Shown piece by piece: positions 1 through 10,290 of a stretch of 64,000 nucleotides of DNA (its first letter is position 1; each line of letters begins with the position of its first letter). The stretch is from Sciurus carolinensis (taxonomy: Eukaryota; Chordata; Mammalia; Rodentia; Sciuridae), in contig NC_062232.1 of assembly GCF_902686445.1 (NCBI RefSeq), positions 19,016,897 through 19,080,896 on the forward strand, read 5' to 3'. The translations under genes and the position numbers were made by a program. The notes below the pieces were generated by a model. That model saw only the letters and a program-made list of their open reading frames with translations, was not told the DNA's origin and searched no databases.

Positions 1-251
1 AGTCATCAGACCAGTCACATGCACATATGCAATCTTCTCATTTGCAATAAAAGTTATTTGAGATCTTCTTAAGCAAATAAATAAATAGACCAATACATAA
101 GCCTATATCCTTAATATAAAAAGAGACTACATAATAAAGGAATGAACTCTTCCTGGGTAAGGCCAATTGTATCAAGGAAAGATAGAGGGTTTAATCTACC
201 TATCAATCACATAGTTCTTAATATGTGCCAACCCTAGTTCTAAACCTTTTA
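1..251. other. Single-copy AT-rich DNA
   Basis: No open frame, repeat family or RNA gene is recognised before the first MIR remnant. Confidence 0.4.
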
Positions 252-436
252 CAGATATTAGCTCATTTAATTTTTATGACGATGTATGAGATAAAATTAT
301 TGTTTTCATTTGATAGGTGAGGAAACTGAGGCATAGGGAAGTTGAATAATTTACCCAATATCATAGGACTGATAAGTAGCTAAGCAAGGACTCCAACCAG
401 ACCTGCTGGCTCCATGATCTGTGCTCTTGACCTCAC
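252..436 (-). repeat. MIR SINE, reverse orientation
   Basis: The core GGTGAGGAAACTGAGGC is the reverse complement of the MIR stretch that reads GCCTCAGTTTCCTCA in sense. It is followed by a decayed copy of the MIR tRNA-like part and ends in GCTCTTGA. MIR is an ancient tRNA-derived SINE shared by mammals. The copy is heavily diverged and non-functional. Confidence 0.8.
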
Positions 437-1590
437 ATTATGCTGTATTTATTCTTCTGGAATACTCAGACCCTGTATAGCTACCTTTCTCAACCAATTT
501 ATTGCATTTCTTTATATAATCCCCTTGAAACCCAAAAGGTCTGTTCATTTCATAAGTCCAAATCTAAAGCAACGTCTTAATTTTCCAAAGGGAAAATTCT
601 CCTCCTTCAAAATTGGAGGCAATTTAAATATATAAATTGTTAGAGCTATAGATTAACAAGTCAAATGCTTACTTATCTTAAATTTTTACACATATATATA
701 ATAGCACAAATTGTATGATGGTGTTAAATGGGTTTGTTCCCAAACTCATAGGTCAGGAAATAAATTATTCATCTTTGATGGTTTTATGTAGCTATGCATC
801 AGTATCTCCATTGTCACTATGATTATTTTTGACATCACCATTTTCAATTCATTCTGACCTAACTGACATACAGTATCTTTTGATTTCATATATGATGAGA
901 GCATTGGGCAGTTTATCTCAAATTAAAAGTACCTCCTTGCAGAGCATTTTTTAAGATGTATTTATCCCAGAAGTATGATAATCAGTTCATCAATGGTATA
1001 GTTTAATGTATTACTCAGTAATGCAATGGCTAAAAGATTTGTTTAGTGCAATATCAAATCATTGCTATGGAGTCATGACCAGTTATAATTACTAAATCTT
1101 TGTTATATTTCTTTGCTTACATTTTAACTAATCTGACAGGAAACCTACATAAATGTTCCAAATTAATATTTTTCTAATGTTACTTTATCTTACACACTAA
1201 AGTAGTTCAGACTTTATAAAGACTTAAATAGAGGGTAGCAGTTCCTACTTTTCTAAGGAGCAATCATGGACAGAGGGAAGAGACTTCATTTCCTATGTAG
1301 TTCACACAAGTTGTTCTCTTGATCTTCTCAGAATTTGCTCTCCCTGTCTACATTTGAATCCACGATGTGCCCAAATCTTACTTTTTATTAACTTTTTTGC
1401 TTAAACTTGCCTTCATCTTCCTCTGTTATACTCCTCCATCCACAGATCTGACCCCTCGATCTGTGGCTGTTTGCACAGAGGGAGTGCTTGGTTTTAAAGT
1501 CATTGGTCAGAAGCCAAGAAAATAACAAACATAACAGTGAAGAGTGATACTAAAATCAACAAGGGAAGCAATTGATCAAGATCAAACTTT
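437..1590. other. Single-copy AT-rich DNA
   Basis: Only short chance frames are present, the longest being 73 codons at 414-635 with no recognisable domain. No repeat family, RNA gene or CpG-rich segment stands out. Confidence 0.4.
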
Positions 1591-1785
1591 GCATTAGGCA
1601 CCAGACTATGCCCTTTAATCCTCATAACAATTATTCCCTAGATTATTATCTTCATTTTACAGATAAAAATATCTAAATCTCAAAGCAGTTAAATAAGTCA
1701 CCCAAGGTCATGGAGCTATCAAGCTGTACATATTAACCAGACCTGTCAGATTCCAAAGCTCACATTCTAAACCCTATCATCTCCT
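1591..1785 (-). repeat. MIR SINE, reverse orientation
   Basis: The segment has the reverse MIR order: a 'ttcattttacagat' core, then 'cccaaggtcatggagct' and a decayed tRNA-like end. The core is more diverged than the copy at 252-436, but the order of blocks is clear. Confidence 0.7.
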
Positions 1786-2304
1786 ACTGTCACATATTTA
1801 GACTGCATAACTCTAATAACATATTAGATTCATCACATAAATGTAAGTATGCAAAATACACCACAGATTCAAACACAAAGAATGAGGGATAATTTTGCAC
1901 AAAGGAAGTCACCAACACTTTGGCAATTCTGTGGCCAGTGGGATATAGCCAGATTTCCAAGGTCCAGATACCTTGAGCAGAACCAAAACTAACAGGTTTC
2001 TCCTTAGCAGTGAGAGTCCCATGCTGGGCAAAAGATAGGTATAGAAAACTCACATCCAGTATGGAAGCCATGTTAAACAATAGCTGAGCACCACATGGAG
2101 TTTTTGAGAACTTCTGTTCAAAGAGCCAAGGTCTACTGAAATGCCAAGGTCTAGCATTTGGAGAACTTACAAATAATGTAAAGGAGAAAAATTAGAATGG
2201 TAACCCTCTAAATCTATTGTTTTGTCCTCATCAAAACTCCCAAGATGCAGAAAAGAAAGGCTAACGGGCATTTGGTGTTGTTATAAAAAGTATAGCCTTA
2301 GAGT
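1786..2304. other. No gene or repeat recognised
   Basis: A 96-codon reverse-strand frame (1790-2080) lies here. It has no homology I recognise, no flanking splice signals of quality and no promoter features, so I treat it as chance. Confidence 0.35.
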
Positions 2305-2520
2305 TAAAAAGAAACAGGTTAAATACCTGGTTTGGCTACTAGTTATATGGCACTGAACAGGACACTTTTTCCAATCTGCAATATGGGAACAATAATAATA
2401 ACAACAACTGCAATAATTTCTAATTCATAAGGTTGCTCTAAGGAAGACACTAGTCTATGGCCATAAAAGTATTTAGCACTACTAGCGTGTAGGAATCACT
2501 TAATGATTATCATAACTATT
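2305..2520 (+). repeat. MIR SINE, forward orientation
   Basis: The order matches forward MIR: a decayed GGTTTGGCTACTAG tRNA-like part, then 'ccaatctgcaatatggg' (from TCATCTGTAAAATGGG), a run of AATAATA, and a terminal section resembling GTAAGCGCTCAATAAATG. Confidence 0.65.
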
Positions 2521-2950
2521 TTATTGTTGTGATGAGTATTTCCTTCTATATTATAAGCATTTTGAGTACAAGATTAAGTGACTGGAGTGGTTCCTCCTTG
2601 TGGAGGGGCATACAACTAGGGCAATGACAGAGCACAGTATCCATCTCTTTTCTCCACACTCCCTGTCTCTGAGTTTGTTTTGCCACACAGTAACACTGTG
2701 CTCAGTCCTCTCAATGCCAAAATTCACATCAACATCTGAAATAACATCTTCAAGATGAAAGGAAAAACAGATAAAAGGATGCCAGGATGTCTCAATTCAA
2801 GCCATGAGAAATGTAGCTAAAATGTGTTATTATTCTCATCCTATGTGAACACACATGCCTTACACCTGACACATATTAGCTCAGTAACTAGTACACTGAT
2901 GTGGGGGGGGTCTCAATTGAATACCTAACCATATTGAAAGATGCTAGATC
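2521..2950. other. No gene or repeat recognised
   Basis: The stretch is unremarkable apart from a run of eight or nine G near 2901-2909. Confidence 0.35.
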
Positions 2951-3082
2951 TATTTTTTGCCAATAAATTTTTATGGAGAGTTTTAAATGAATAAAAATAG
3001 AAAGAAGGACTACCATGTACCCATCACCCAGTTTTAAAATGCAGTTGACTCATATACCTACCCATTTCCCCACTCCTTTTAG
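2951..3082. repeat. Old L1/HAL1-type 3' UTR fragment, first half
   Basis: It contains 'ccatgtacccatcaccca' followed by 'cccatttccccactcc', a pairing typical of old mammalian L1/HAL1 3' UTRs. The element resumes at 3271 after a SINE insertion. The same family is present at 25690-26030. Confidence 0.6.
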
Positions 3083-3270
3083 ATTTCTTTTTCCCCGCAT
3101 TTGGTATCAGGGGTGCTTGACCACTGAGCCACATCCTCAACCCTTTTTTATATTTTATTTTGAGACAGAGTCTCACTAAGTTGCTGAGGCTGGCCTTGAA
3201 CTCATGATTCCTCCTGCCTCAGCCTCCCAAGCTGCTGGGATTACAGGCATGTGCTACTGTACCCAGCTTA
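3083..3270 (-). repeat. B1-ID composite SINE, reverse orientation
   Basis: It reads in reverse as the squirrel-type composite SINE: the ID-like part (ACCACTGAGCCACATCC) first, then TTTTGAGACAGAGTCTCACT, the B1-like part (CTTGAACTCATGATTCC, CTGGGATTACAGGCATG) and the start ACCCAGCT. The insertion splits an older L1 fragment. The flanks 'ttagatttctttt' (about 3079) and 'ttaggttatttt' (about 3268) look like a diverged target-site duplication. Confidence 0.9.
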
Positions 3271-3660
3271 GGTTATTTTGAAACAAATTCCAGACATCAT
3301 TTCATTTTATCCTGAAGCATTTCAACATGTGACTCTAAACAATGATTCTTTTGACAAAACATAACCATGATGTCATTGTCCCTACTAAAAATAATGGTCC
3401 TTACTATCATTAACTATACAGTCAGTATTTAAATTCCCCAATCTGATATTTTTTATAGTTTGTTTTGTTTTAGAATCAAAATAAGGTCCATGCTTTGCAA
3501 TTAATTGATATGTCATTTAAGACTCACAATCTTCAGCTTCTAATTTTCCTCTCCTCTCCCACCCCCCTCATTTTATTGAGGAAGGCAAGTTTTTGTCTTT
3601 AGATGTTGAACAGTCTGCCTTTTGCTAATTGTATCTCCATGATATTAACACATTCCTCTG
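3271..3660. repeat. Old L1/HAL1-type 3' UTR fragment, second half
   Basis: It continues the element interrupted at 3082. It has 'ttttgaaacaaattccagac', 'catttcattttatcctga' and 'acataaccatgatgtcatt', in the order expected for the old L1/HAL1 3' UTR family. The distal boundary is uncertain. Confidence 0.6.
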
Positions 3661-4580
3661 TCCCCTAAAAGTTCATCTTTAAAATCCAGAGGCTTGATTA
3701 GAGTTGATAAGCTGTTTTGACAAGACAACATCATAGATGGTATTTTGTATTTCTGTCAGGATGCATGTAATATCTGCTCACCTCTTTTTTTCAGATGATA
3801 GCCATTGGTGATCATTGCCTAGGTTAGATTTTTAAGACAAGATTTTACTGCAGTTTATCTCAATTTTTAAAATGCAGATTTGACTTGCTTGGGACCTAGA
3901 CATCTAGGATTGGGATCTAGCCACTAGCAAAGAGATGATACCTCATGTTTCTTTCTACCACGAGTATGGAGAGACTGGTACCTATGATATCACAGCCACT
4001 CCAAATTGGAAAACCATGATTTGTTTTAAATGCATACTTTCATCCAAAAAAATGTTCACTTTTCTTCTCTCATCATTAGCTCTTAAAATGCCAAGAACTT
4101 CATCACTACCCCAATACCTAGGCCACCTATTCCTTTTAATTATCAAATTCTCCTTGTTCATAAAAGAAAAATGCTATACCTGAAAATTGAAAGACTGCAA
4201 AAGCTAACATTTGTTTTAATACTTCCATCACATCTGCTTAAATTTCCTCATTAAGTCTTCAGGTAGGACTTTCCCATTGGCATTACCAGGATAGTTTAGG
4301 CAAATTATGTCCCTGCTTACAGAATTGAACATTAAGGGCATGATTATATTTTCTTCCCCTCTATAAAAAGGAAAAAAAAAATTGTTTCACATAAAATAAG
4401 AGACACCTTTGGATACTCCTGTGATACATTTGAAGCAATTTATTGTAACAGTACCTTGCAGGACTTATTGCCCTGGGAGTTCTTGATCCTGTTTTGCTAC
4501 AGCAACCTCTCTCTGGGTCAATAGGATCAAAATAGCATTTAGCAGAGTCAACAAAGAAGCTGAGTTTAGACAGAGAAATG
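3661..4580. other. No gene or repeat recognised
   Basis: An 82-codon frame (3935-4183) has no recognisable similarity. A short A run lies at about 4370-4381. Nothing else is visible. Confidence 0.35.
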
Positions 4581-5600
4581 ATCCTGTTTGGTGGTCTCTA
4601 GCTTTGGTTCACCTCTAACTCTTCACCAAAGTGCTCTGAGAAGATTTTTAGCTCCACTTCTTCCCTTTCTCCCATCTTTCCCCTCTTCAGTCTCCTGTAA
4701 CCCTGTTTCCCTACCCACCTTTATCCACCAACTGTCGCTTCTTACCAACATGTCCACCACATGGACATTTCCTTGCTGTTCATCTCACCTGATGCTTTCA
4801 TAGTTTTACTGCTGCTCACAGCTGCTTGCTTTTGAAACCCTCTTCTCAACATCTGAGGTGACACACTCTCTTCTTCCACTTCTCAGACTGCTTCTCATTC
4901 TTGTTTGCTGCTTTCTTGTCCCTCATCAGCCTTTCAAATAATGGATTTCCCTATAGTTTTGGCCACTGACCTCATCTTTTCTTTCTCACTCTTTCCCAAT
5001 AATTTCATTACTAAATTTTGGGGAGAGGACTACCAAGTATACTTCACTTCCTCTGCCCTTGTCTGGAGGTTCAGACCCATATCCCCAGTTGCACAGTAGG
5101 ATAACTGCAAATGAATGGCCAAGAAGCATGCATCCAAATCAAATTCTTACCTGTCCCACCCTAAGCCCTGCCCTCTATCAATGCCCTCCACAAACCTGTG
5201 GAAAACTGGAGTCCCACTCCCCCAGTTACCTTATCCTGTTTCACTCCCATTCCCACACCCAGTTGGTCATCAAATTCTTCCAAATTAGTGATCTAGGGTC
5301 CTCTCAAAGGCAAACCTCTGCCCCTTTGGCTCTCTGCTTTACCTAGTTTCTATCCTGTTTTCCATGCACCTGAGTCATCATTAAAAACTTCCCAACCTGG
5401 CTTCAGTCTCTTCGTCTCCAAAGCTGTCATTCATACTGCTACCAGAGCTAATCATATCTTCCTAAGATACACAGTGGGTAACATGAATGAACTCCTGAAA
5501 GACTTCCAAGACACCAGCATCCAAAGCCCTTCACAACACAACCCAATTTCCCTTTATATCCCCATGAGTCAAAGTAAAGGGTTTCTGGGGGTCTGAGTAG
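4581..5600 (+). repeat. Probable ancient L2-type LINE remnant
   Basis: The stretch is C/T-rich and resembles the decayed 3' half of mammalian L2 ORF2. Examples are 'accaacatgtccaccacatg', 'cccagttggtcatcaaattc' and 'catactgctaccagagctaa', in L2 order. All frames are broken and the local frames of 64-95 codons are remnants or chance. The call rests on recalled consensus and is tentative. Confidence 0.35.
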
Positions 5601-6419
5601 TAGAAGAAATTTGAAGGATGAGCTTCTGTAGGAGGACAGTAAGAAACACATGCCCAAGCACGGAAGTAACCGGAGTAAAAGCAATGAAGTTAAAAACATT
5701 ATTTCATTAAGGGAAAATGAAGCAGAATTCTATGAGCTAATGGGTAAGGAAGACTGGTGTTGTCATTTAAGATGAGATATGGTTCAATCAATAGGATAGA
5801 GAAAGTCATTAGTAAGAATCTTAAGACAAAAATCAAACACGAATTTAATAACAGGGCTATGTTCATTTCCATGTATATTACCTATCTTTGCTTCTCCAAA
5901 CTTAATATTCTACAGCAGACCCAACAAAATGCTCCCAAGTTGGCTAAGTGTTCTTACTTCTATTTTAGGCTTTCAATCCCAATTGTTAACAATTCCATTA
6001 AATATAAAACTTCCTTTCAGAGCTACTTAGAAATGCGTTACATAAATGTTGCATATTTCCCCTCTTCTTCCCTAGCATTTCTCCAGCTTCTAAAAATAAT
6101 ACCTTGGATACTGGCTTTGTTCACTGTGCTAGCTCCCACTTGCACACCTATCATGTTCAAAGCTCAACTGGGACAGATCACTTTCACTGGCATTTCTTTT
6201 TTGTGTCTCCATTTCTTCCTGCTCATATAGCATTTTTTAAATGAAGTTTAATGCTCTGAGGAAATTATGTTCTGCCACAGGAATGAAAGACTACAGATGA
6301 TCATTTTTCTCTTCTGATTTCCATTGTAGCCCCAGAAGACATCTTTTATGGTAAATGGAAGAAGTCTTCTATATACATTTATAAGGGCAAATAAGAAAAA
6401 TAATAATCAGTGATTGCCA
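5601..6419. other. No gene recognised; long chance frame
   Basis: A 157-codon forward frame (5757-6230) is the longest in the window. Its product is rich in I, F, N, S and L, as expected for AT-rich random DNA. It has no domain or signal I recognise and no sign of an exon or promoter. The last 200 bases may be L2-derived. Confidence 0.35.
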
Positions 6420-6655
6420 ATATTTACTTGACAAGTGGAACTTACAATGAGCCAGACACTATATCAGGCACCTGGCATACAGAATCACATTCAGGTATCA
6501 CATCGATCCAATGACTAGGTATCATTACACACCTCATTATTTGACTACACAAGTTGAATCTTAGAGAGTTTAAAGAACTTGACCCAAAGGTGTAAAACTG
6601 ATAAGTGGCAGTGCTCAATTCAGACCTGGATCTGCCTGGTGCCATAACTTATTTT
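6420..6655 (-). repeat. MIR SINE, reverse orientation
   Basis: Reverse-oriented MIR blocks are visible: 'agccagacactatatcaggc', then 'aacttgacccaaagg', then 'ctgataagtggcagtgctc' and 'cagacctggatctgcctgg'. It is diverged but keeps the full block order. Confidence 0.75.
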
Positions 6656-6665
6656 CTGTATGCAG

Positions 6666-6685
6666 AAAAAAAAAAAAAAAAAAAA
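6666..6685. repeat. Poly(A) run of 20
   Basis: Twenty uninterrupted A residues directly follow the MIR. No retrotransposed body ends here that I can identify, so it is probably a simple repeat. Confidence 0.9.
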
Positions 6686-6887
6686 CGTTGGTTTTGAAAT
6701 AGAAACCTAATTCCAGTCTCCTATGCCAGATTATTCAAAAAGACCCAGTTGAGGAAACAAGTGGTCCAGGAAAGGCAAGCAAACCAATAAAGGGAGCACA
6801 TCCTCTGGGGAATTGGAGACAGCATAAGAACATGCTTCAGAGTTAATCCAGCAGATATGGAAGAAACTGAGCTGCTTCTCCACCCAC

Positions 6888-7060
6888 TCCCATGCTGGTC
6901 ATTGGTTGAGAGCTGCTGTGTTGCGAGGGAGGGAGGACATTAAATTTGGCACACGGAGCTTGCTGTGAGTGTGGACTAAGCATCCTCCCCAATCAGAAAA
7001 AGACCTCAGGCAGAGTCACAAAAGTTCACAGAAAGCATCCTGCAGCAAGATGAGGTGAGT
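6888..7060 (+). promoter_or_regulatory. First-exon-like segment with strong splice donor (candidate)
   Basis: An inverted CCAAT box (ATTGGTT) lies near 6900 and an AT-rich 'acattaaattt' near 6938. A repeat-free leader follows, ending in ATGAG at 7050-7054. The next bases, GTGAGT at 7055-7060, are a consensus splice donor. This is what a first exon carrying only the first five coding bases would look like. No downstream exon could be matched, so it may be coincidental. Confidence 0.2.
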
Positions 7061-7271
7061 ACTGGAGGCTGCAAGCAGGACACCAAGTCTGTCTTTATAC
7101 AATGCATAGGCCTGGAAAACTTAAAGAGGAAATCCCCACGCCTTGGACACACGTATTCAATGAAGCTACTTCACATACTACTCTCTGGACTTAGCTTAAA
7201 TGATTGGTATGGTATTGGTGTTGACTTCCACCATTTTTTTCTCAATAATTCTGTGTATCCACACATATGTG

Positions 7272-7381
7272 CATGTTGCTGGGGACTGAATTCAGGGCCT
7301 TGAACATACTAAGTAAGCACTCCACAACTAAGCTATAATCTCAAACTAAGTAAGCACTCCACAACTGAGTTATAATCCCGA
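7272..7381 (-). repeat. ID-type SINE, reverse, with internal duplication
   Basis: The reverse ID pattern is visible: 'ttgctggggactgaattcag', 'ggccttgaacatactaagta', 'gcactccacaactaagc'. The part from 7308 to 7344 is repeated at 7345-7381 with a few substitutions, a 37-bp tandem duplication of the ID 5' half, which includes the tRNA-like A box region. Confidence 0.65.
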
Positions 7382-7789
7382 GGACAATTCTCTCTTTTGT
7401 CTCCAGCTAAGGAATACAAACTTTGAAGGAGACCCAGGCTTTTACCACAAGACATGGTGGAATCCCTGCCCATCCTGCCACCATTGGGTGCCAGCATTTT
7501 CCATTCACCATTCCATTCACCCCCTACTATAAGAATCTAGAATACCAATACCCCCCAACACAAGATTTCTCACCCTGTCCCTATGGTCAGCAAAGACAAT
7601 AGACTCCAACAGTCCCCAAATTCCAACTTTTGGAGACCAAAATGAGATCATTTTCCAAGACAGGATATAGTGCCTTTGAAAAATCCTCAAATTTCTTCAA
7701 GATTTTGCAATTTCTGCATTCCTAAATTAAAAAACTTGTAACCCAGAGGGCTACATATAGCATCTTTTTTTTACTTCATGGGCTTTGTT
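7382..7789. other. No gene or repeat recognised
   Basis: The stretch is single-copy in appearance. The only frame reaching in from the left (7055-7303) starts at GTG and crosses the ID repeat. Confidence 0.35.
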
Positions 7790-7925
7790 GTCACTGTTGT
7801 TGTTGTAGATGGACACAATACCCTTATTTTATTTACTTATTTATTTATTGTGGTACTGAGGCTTGAACCCAGGGCCTCACACATGCTAGGCAAGTGCTCT
7901 ATCACTGAGCCACAACCCCAGTTCC
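7790..7925 (-). repeat. ID SINE, reverse orientation
   Basis: An A/T-rich tail (ATTTACTTATTTATTTATTG) is followed by 'tggtactgaggcttgaaccc', 'agggcctcacacatgctagg', 'caagtgctctatcactgagc' and 'cacaaccccag'. That is a near-consensus ID element, derived from a tRNA, in reverse. It is the best-preserved simple ID copy in the window. Confidence 0.9.
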
Positions 7926-8009
7926 CATACCATACAATTCTTTAAGGTTAAATAACTCTTTAATCAGTGTGCATATCTTGTATGTTTTAGTAGTAATGAT
8001 AAACAATAG

Positions 8010-8215
8010 TACCAAAGAGTTCCCACATAATGACAGCTCACTGGGTGCTGGCCATCTAGTTAGTTCATTATTTCTCACTATAACCCTAAAAGATACCTGC
8101 AGTTTACAAATCAAAAACCCAGATGGTTAAATAATATATCCAAGGTCACAGGGAAAAAAAAGCAGATCTGGGATCCAAACCTAACCCTGTTTTTTGTTGT
8201 TAGCATTATCTTTCT
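8010..8215 (-). repeat. MIR SINE, reverse orientation
   Basis: Reverse MIR order is kept: 'cctgcagtttacaaatcaaa', 'atccaaggtcacaggg', 'gcagatctgggatccaaacc'. A short A insertion (about 8154-8162) breaks the tRNA-like part. Confidence 0.7.
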
Positions 8216-8429
8216 GGGACTAATTACCATACAAACACTAGACATTATTGCTAACTAATGAGGCTATTTTCAAATTTATGAAATATAGAGTTCTTCAAAG
8301 CTGTTTGAAATAGTACAATATCCTACAAAGTGACTGTTTTATTGTTGGGTACAGAGAGACTAAATTAATAATGTCATCTACATTCATTCTTGAGAGAATG
8401 ATTACTTGTTAGAATGGAAGAAATTTCAA

Positions 8430-8590
8430 GATCATCTGATCAGCGGCTTGCACAATTGAGGGCCAGAGATGTTAAGTAACTCAAGGATTACTCAGCTAAC
8501 TAGTTACCAACCAGCCAGGATTAGACCTGGTTTCCCCCACTTCAGGTCTCTAGCTTTTCCATTCAGTCCACCAAGCTGTGTGTTTTCATT
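8430..8590 (-). repeat. MIR SINE, reverse orientation
   Basis: The pattern is 'gggccagagatgttaagtaa' then 'ctagttaccaaccagccagg' and 'attagacctggtttccccc', the reverse of the MIR core and tRNA-like part. Confidence 0.6.
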
Positions 8591-9197
8591 CGAACTGCCC
8601 CCTTGGGCAACTGCAGATGGTCACAGTCTTTAGCACGGATGCAAATTTTGATCAGTCCCACTGCTCCGTGATTCTAACCATTGTCAGAAATGTTTTTCTC
8701 ACAGGCATTTAGGATGGTGCTATAATAACAGTTTTTTAATGTCTTTTCTCCGAAAGAAATAACAAGCCAAAGCTCCAGGCTTCTGCTTCATCATTATATA
8801 ATACTTGTCTGGGATTGCAAATCACTTGCAGAAGGACAAAGCTCGGGGGAGGAAAGGGTGGGTGTGAATCTTTTGTGATTTCTTGAGTAACGTGAGGCGA
8901 TTTGTCATTTTAGAGAAGCTGGAGTCTATGCTCTCAGATCCATACGCGATCAGGCTGGTTTTATTAGCTTGAAAACTTGCCGTTTCTGAGGCTATCCCTG
9001 AATGGGGGTAGAACACGAGGGTAGCAGACAGACCTGTTTTTCTCTCGTCCCTTCTACCTAAGTAAGAACACAGGCTAATAATAAATCAAAGTTCTAGAAC
9101 TTGAATTTGAACTGAAAATACCTCTGAATAAAACCAGTGTCTTCCATCGTGCAAATGAGAGGGGAAGCGATCAGCCAAGGCATTTTCTGTGAATGCA
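8591..9197. other. Single-copy DNA with scattered CpGs
   Basis: The segment is less AT-rich than its surroundings, free of recognised repeats, and keeps several CpG dinucleotides (for example 'catacgcgatcagg' near 8942). A 64-codon reverse frame at 8822-9016 shows no known motif. Conserved non-coding function is possible but unproven. Confidence 0.3.
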
Positions 9198-9210
9198 CGC
9201 CCTCTGGTGG
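9198..9210 (-). promoter_or_regulatory. CTCF-type motif
   Basis: On the reverse strand the bases read CCACCAGAGGGCG, matching all 13 positions of the CTCF core written CCASYAGRKGGCR. CTCF is an architectural DNA-binding protein. The motif lies in single-copy DNA and has the same orientation as the motif at 12040-12052. Occupancy cannot be judged from sequence. Confidence 0.55.
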
Positions 9211-10150
9211 TGAGTTTCTGTAACGACTGGCTCTCGGGAGAAGTAAACAAAATTACCATACCAAAAAGAATTTTTTATGGGCGGGGAGAAGATCTACAGA
9301 GAACTCATTAATGTTCAACTTTATAGTCATAAGTTGGCGGTTATGGAGGACCCACCGAGATTTGCATTAGTTCTCATGGAGGTTCGCACGAGAGAAATCA
9401 AAGCACTGTTTCTTAGGGAGGGAGCTCTCAAAATACCTCGTTGCTGGGCATATTTATAGAAAAGTAAAAATAAAGCAATTCCGAAGGGCAGCATCGTAAA
9501 GATTTTAGCTCTTTATGTTAAACTCTTTCCAAAATAGTCAAAAGCAGTGTGCAGTCCCCTCAATTTGGGAAGATGGATGAAAGAAATTCCAAAGCATATA
9601 GACATGTTTTTAGTGTTTTGACTAAAAATATGAGGGGAGTGTGTATGTGAGTGTGTGTATAATAGAGTATGATAAGCTATGCCTTCCACGGCAAATACTC
9701 CATTGAGGAGTCTTGTCTTTCTACTTTCTGCCTCCTTGTAAAAGCCAGGCCATGTGCTGCCTATCTTTACTTAAGAATTTAGATTGAAAGTGCAGCAAGA
9801 GAAAGCCACTTCGTTTAGGCATTCCATGCAGCACTATTCCATTCCCTGGTTCCTGCTCACATTTGATAAGGAATGCATTCCAATGATCTATGGTTAGCTG
9901 CTAGTGGCGAGAGCATTTTCCCTCCTAATTCCCTGCTTTGCTTTTTCACTCTCCCTCACCCACACACCTCGAACGCAGACCACCTCAACTGCCGCTATTA
10001 TTCATCCAGATCATTCCTCGCCTCTCTGTACACCCACGTTTATTTCCTTAGCAAGTCTCAGTTTAACCTCTTGGTGCACGAGAAATACAAAAATCACATC
10101 AGCTGCCTGGGTATAGCACTCACGGGGACTGTGCACAGGTTTTGCAGTTC
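9211..10150. other. Single-copy DNA, no gene recognised
   Basis: Frames of 60-110 codons (such as 9873-10205) overlap each other on both strands and have no recognisable domain. A short (GT)-rich patch lies at about 9640-9660. No repeat is identified. Confidence 0.35.
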
Positions 10151-10290
10151 CCACCCTAGAACCAATCAAGCAGGAGCCCATCAGCAAACCGATTACATTA
10201 CATAAGGCAGCTGTGAGGCCAGTGCTGAGGCCGGGAAGGCAGATCACGTGGCGGCAGCTTCACCCACGTGCTGGAGAATTCTCCATCAGC
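10151..10290. promoter_or_regulatory. CCAAT plus paired E-box cluster (candidate promoter or enhancer)
   Basis: A CCAAT box (ACCAATCA, CCAAT at 10162-10166) is followed by a CAGCTG E-box near 10209 and two palindromic CACGTG E-boxes at 10245-10250 and 10265-10270, spaced 20 bases start to start (about two helical turns). NF-Y with USF/MYC-type bHLH factors is a common promoter pairing. The segment is GC-richer than its surroundings. No transcript can be assigned. Confidence 0.3.

Noticed and set aside
5757..6230. 157-codon forward open frame, the longest in the window
   Set aside because: Composition is typical of AT-rich random DNA, there is no known domain, no promoter or splice context, and part may be L2-derived.
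7790..7925. Possible tRNA gene on the reverse strand
   Set aside because: The tRNA-like half belongs to an ID SINE with an A/T-rich tail, and a full cloverleaf is not present.
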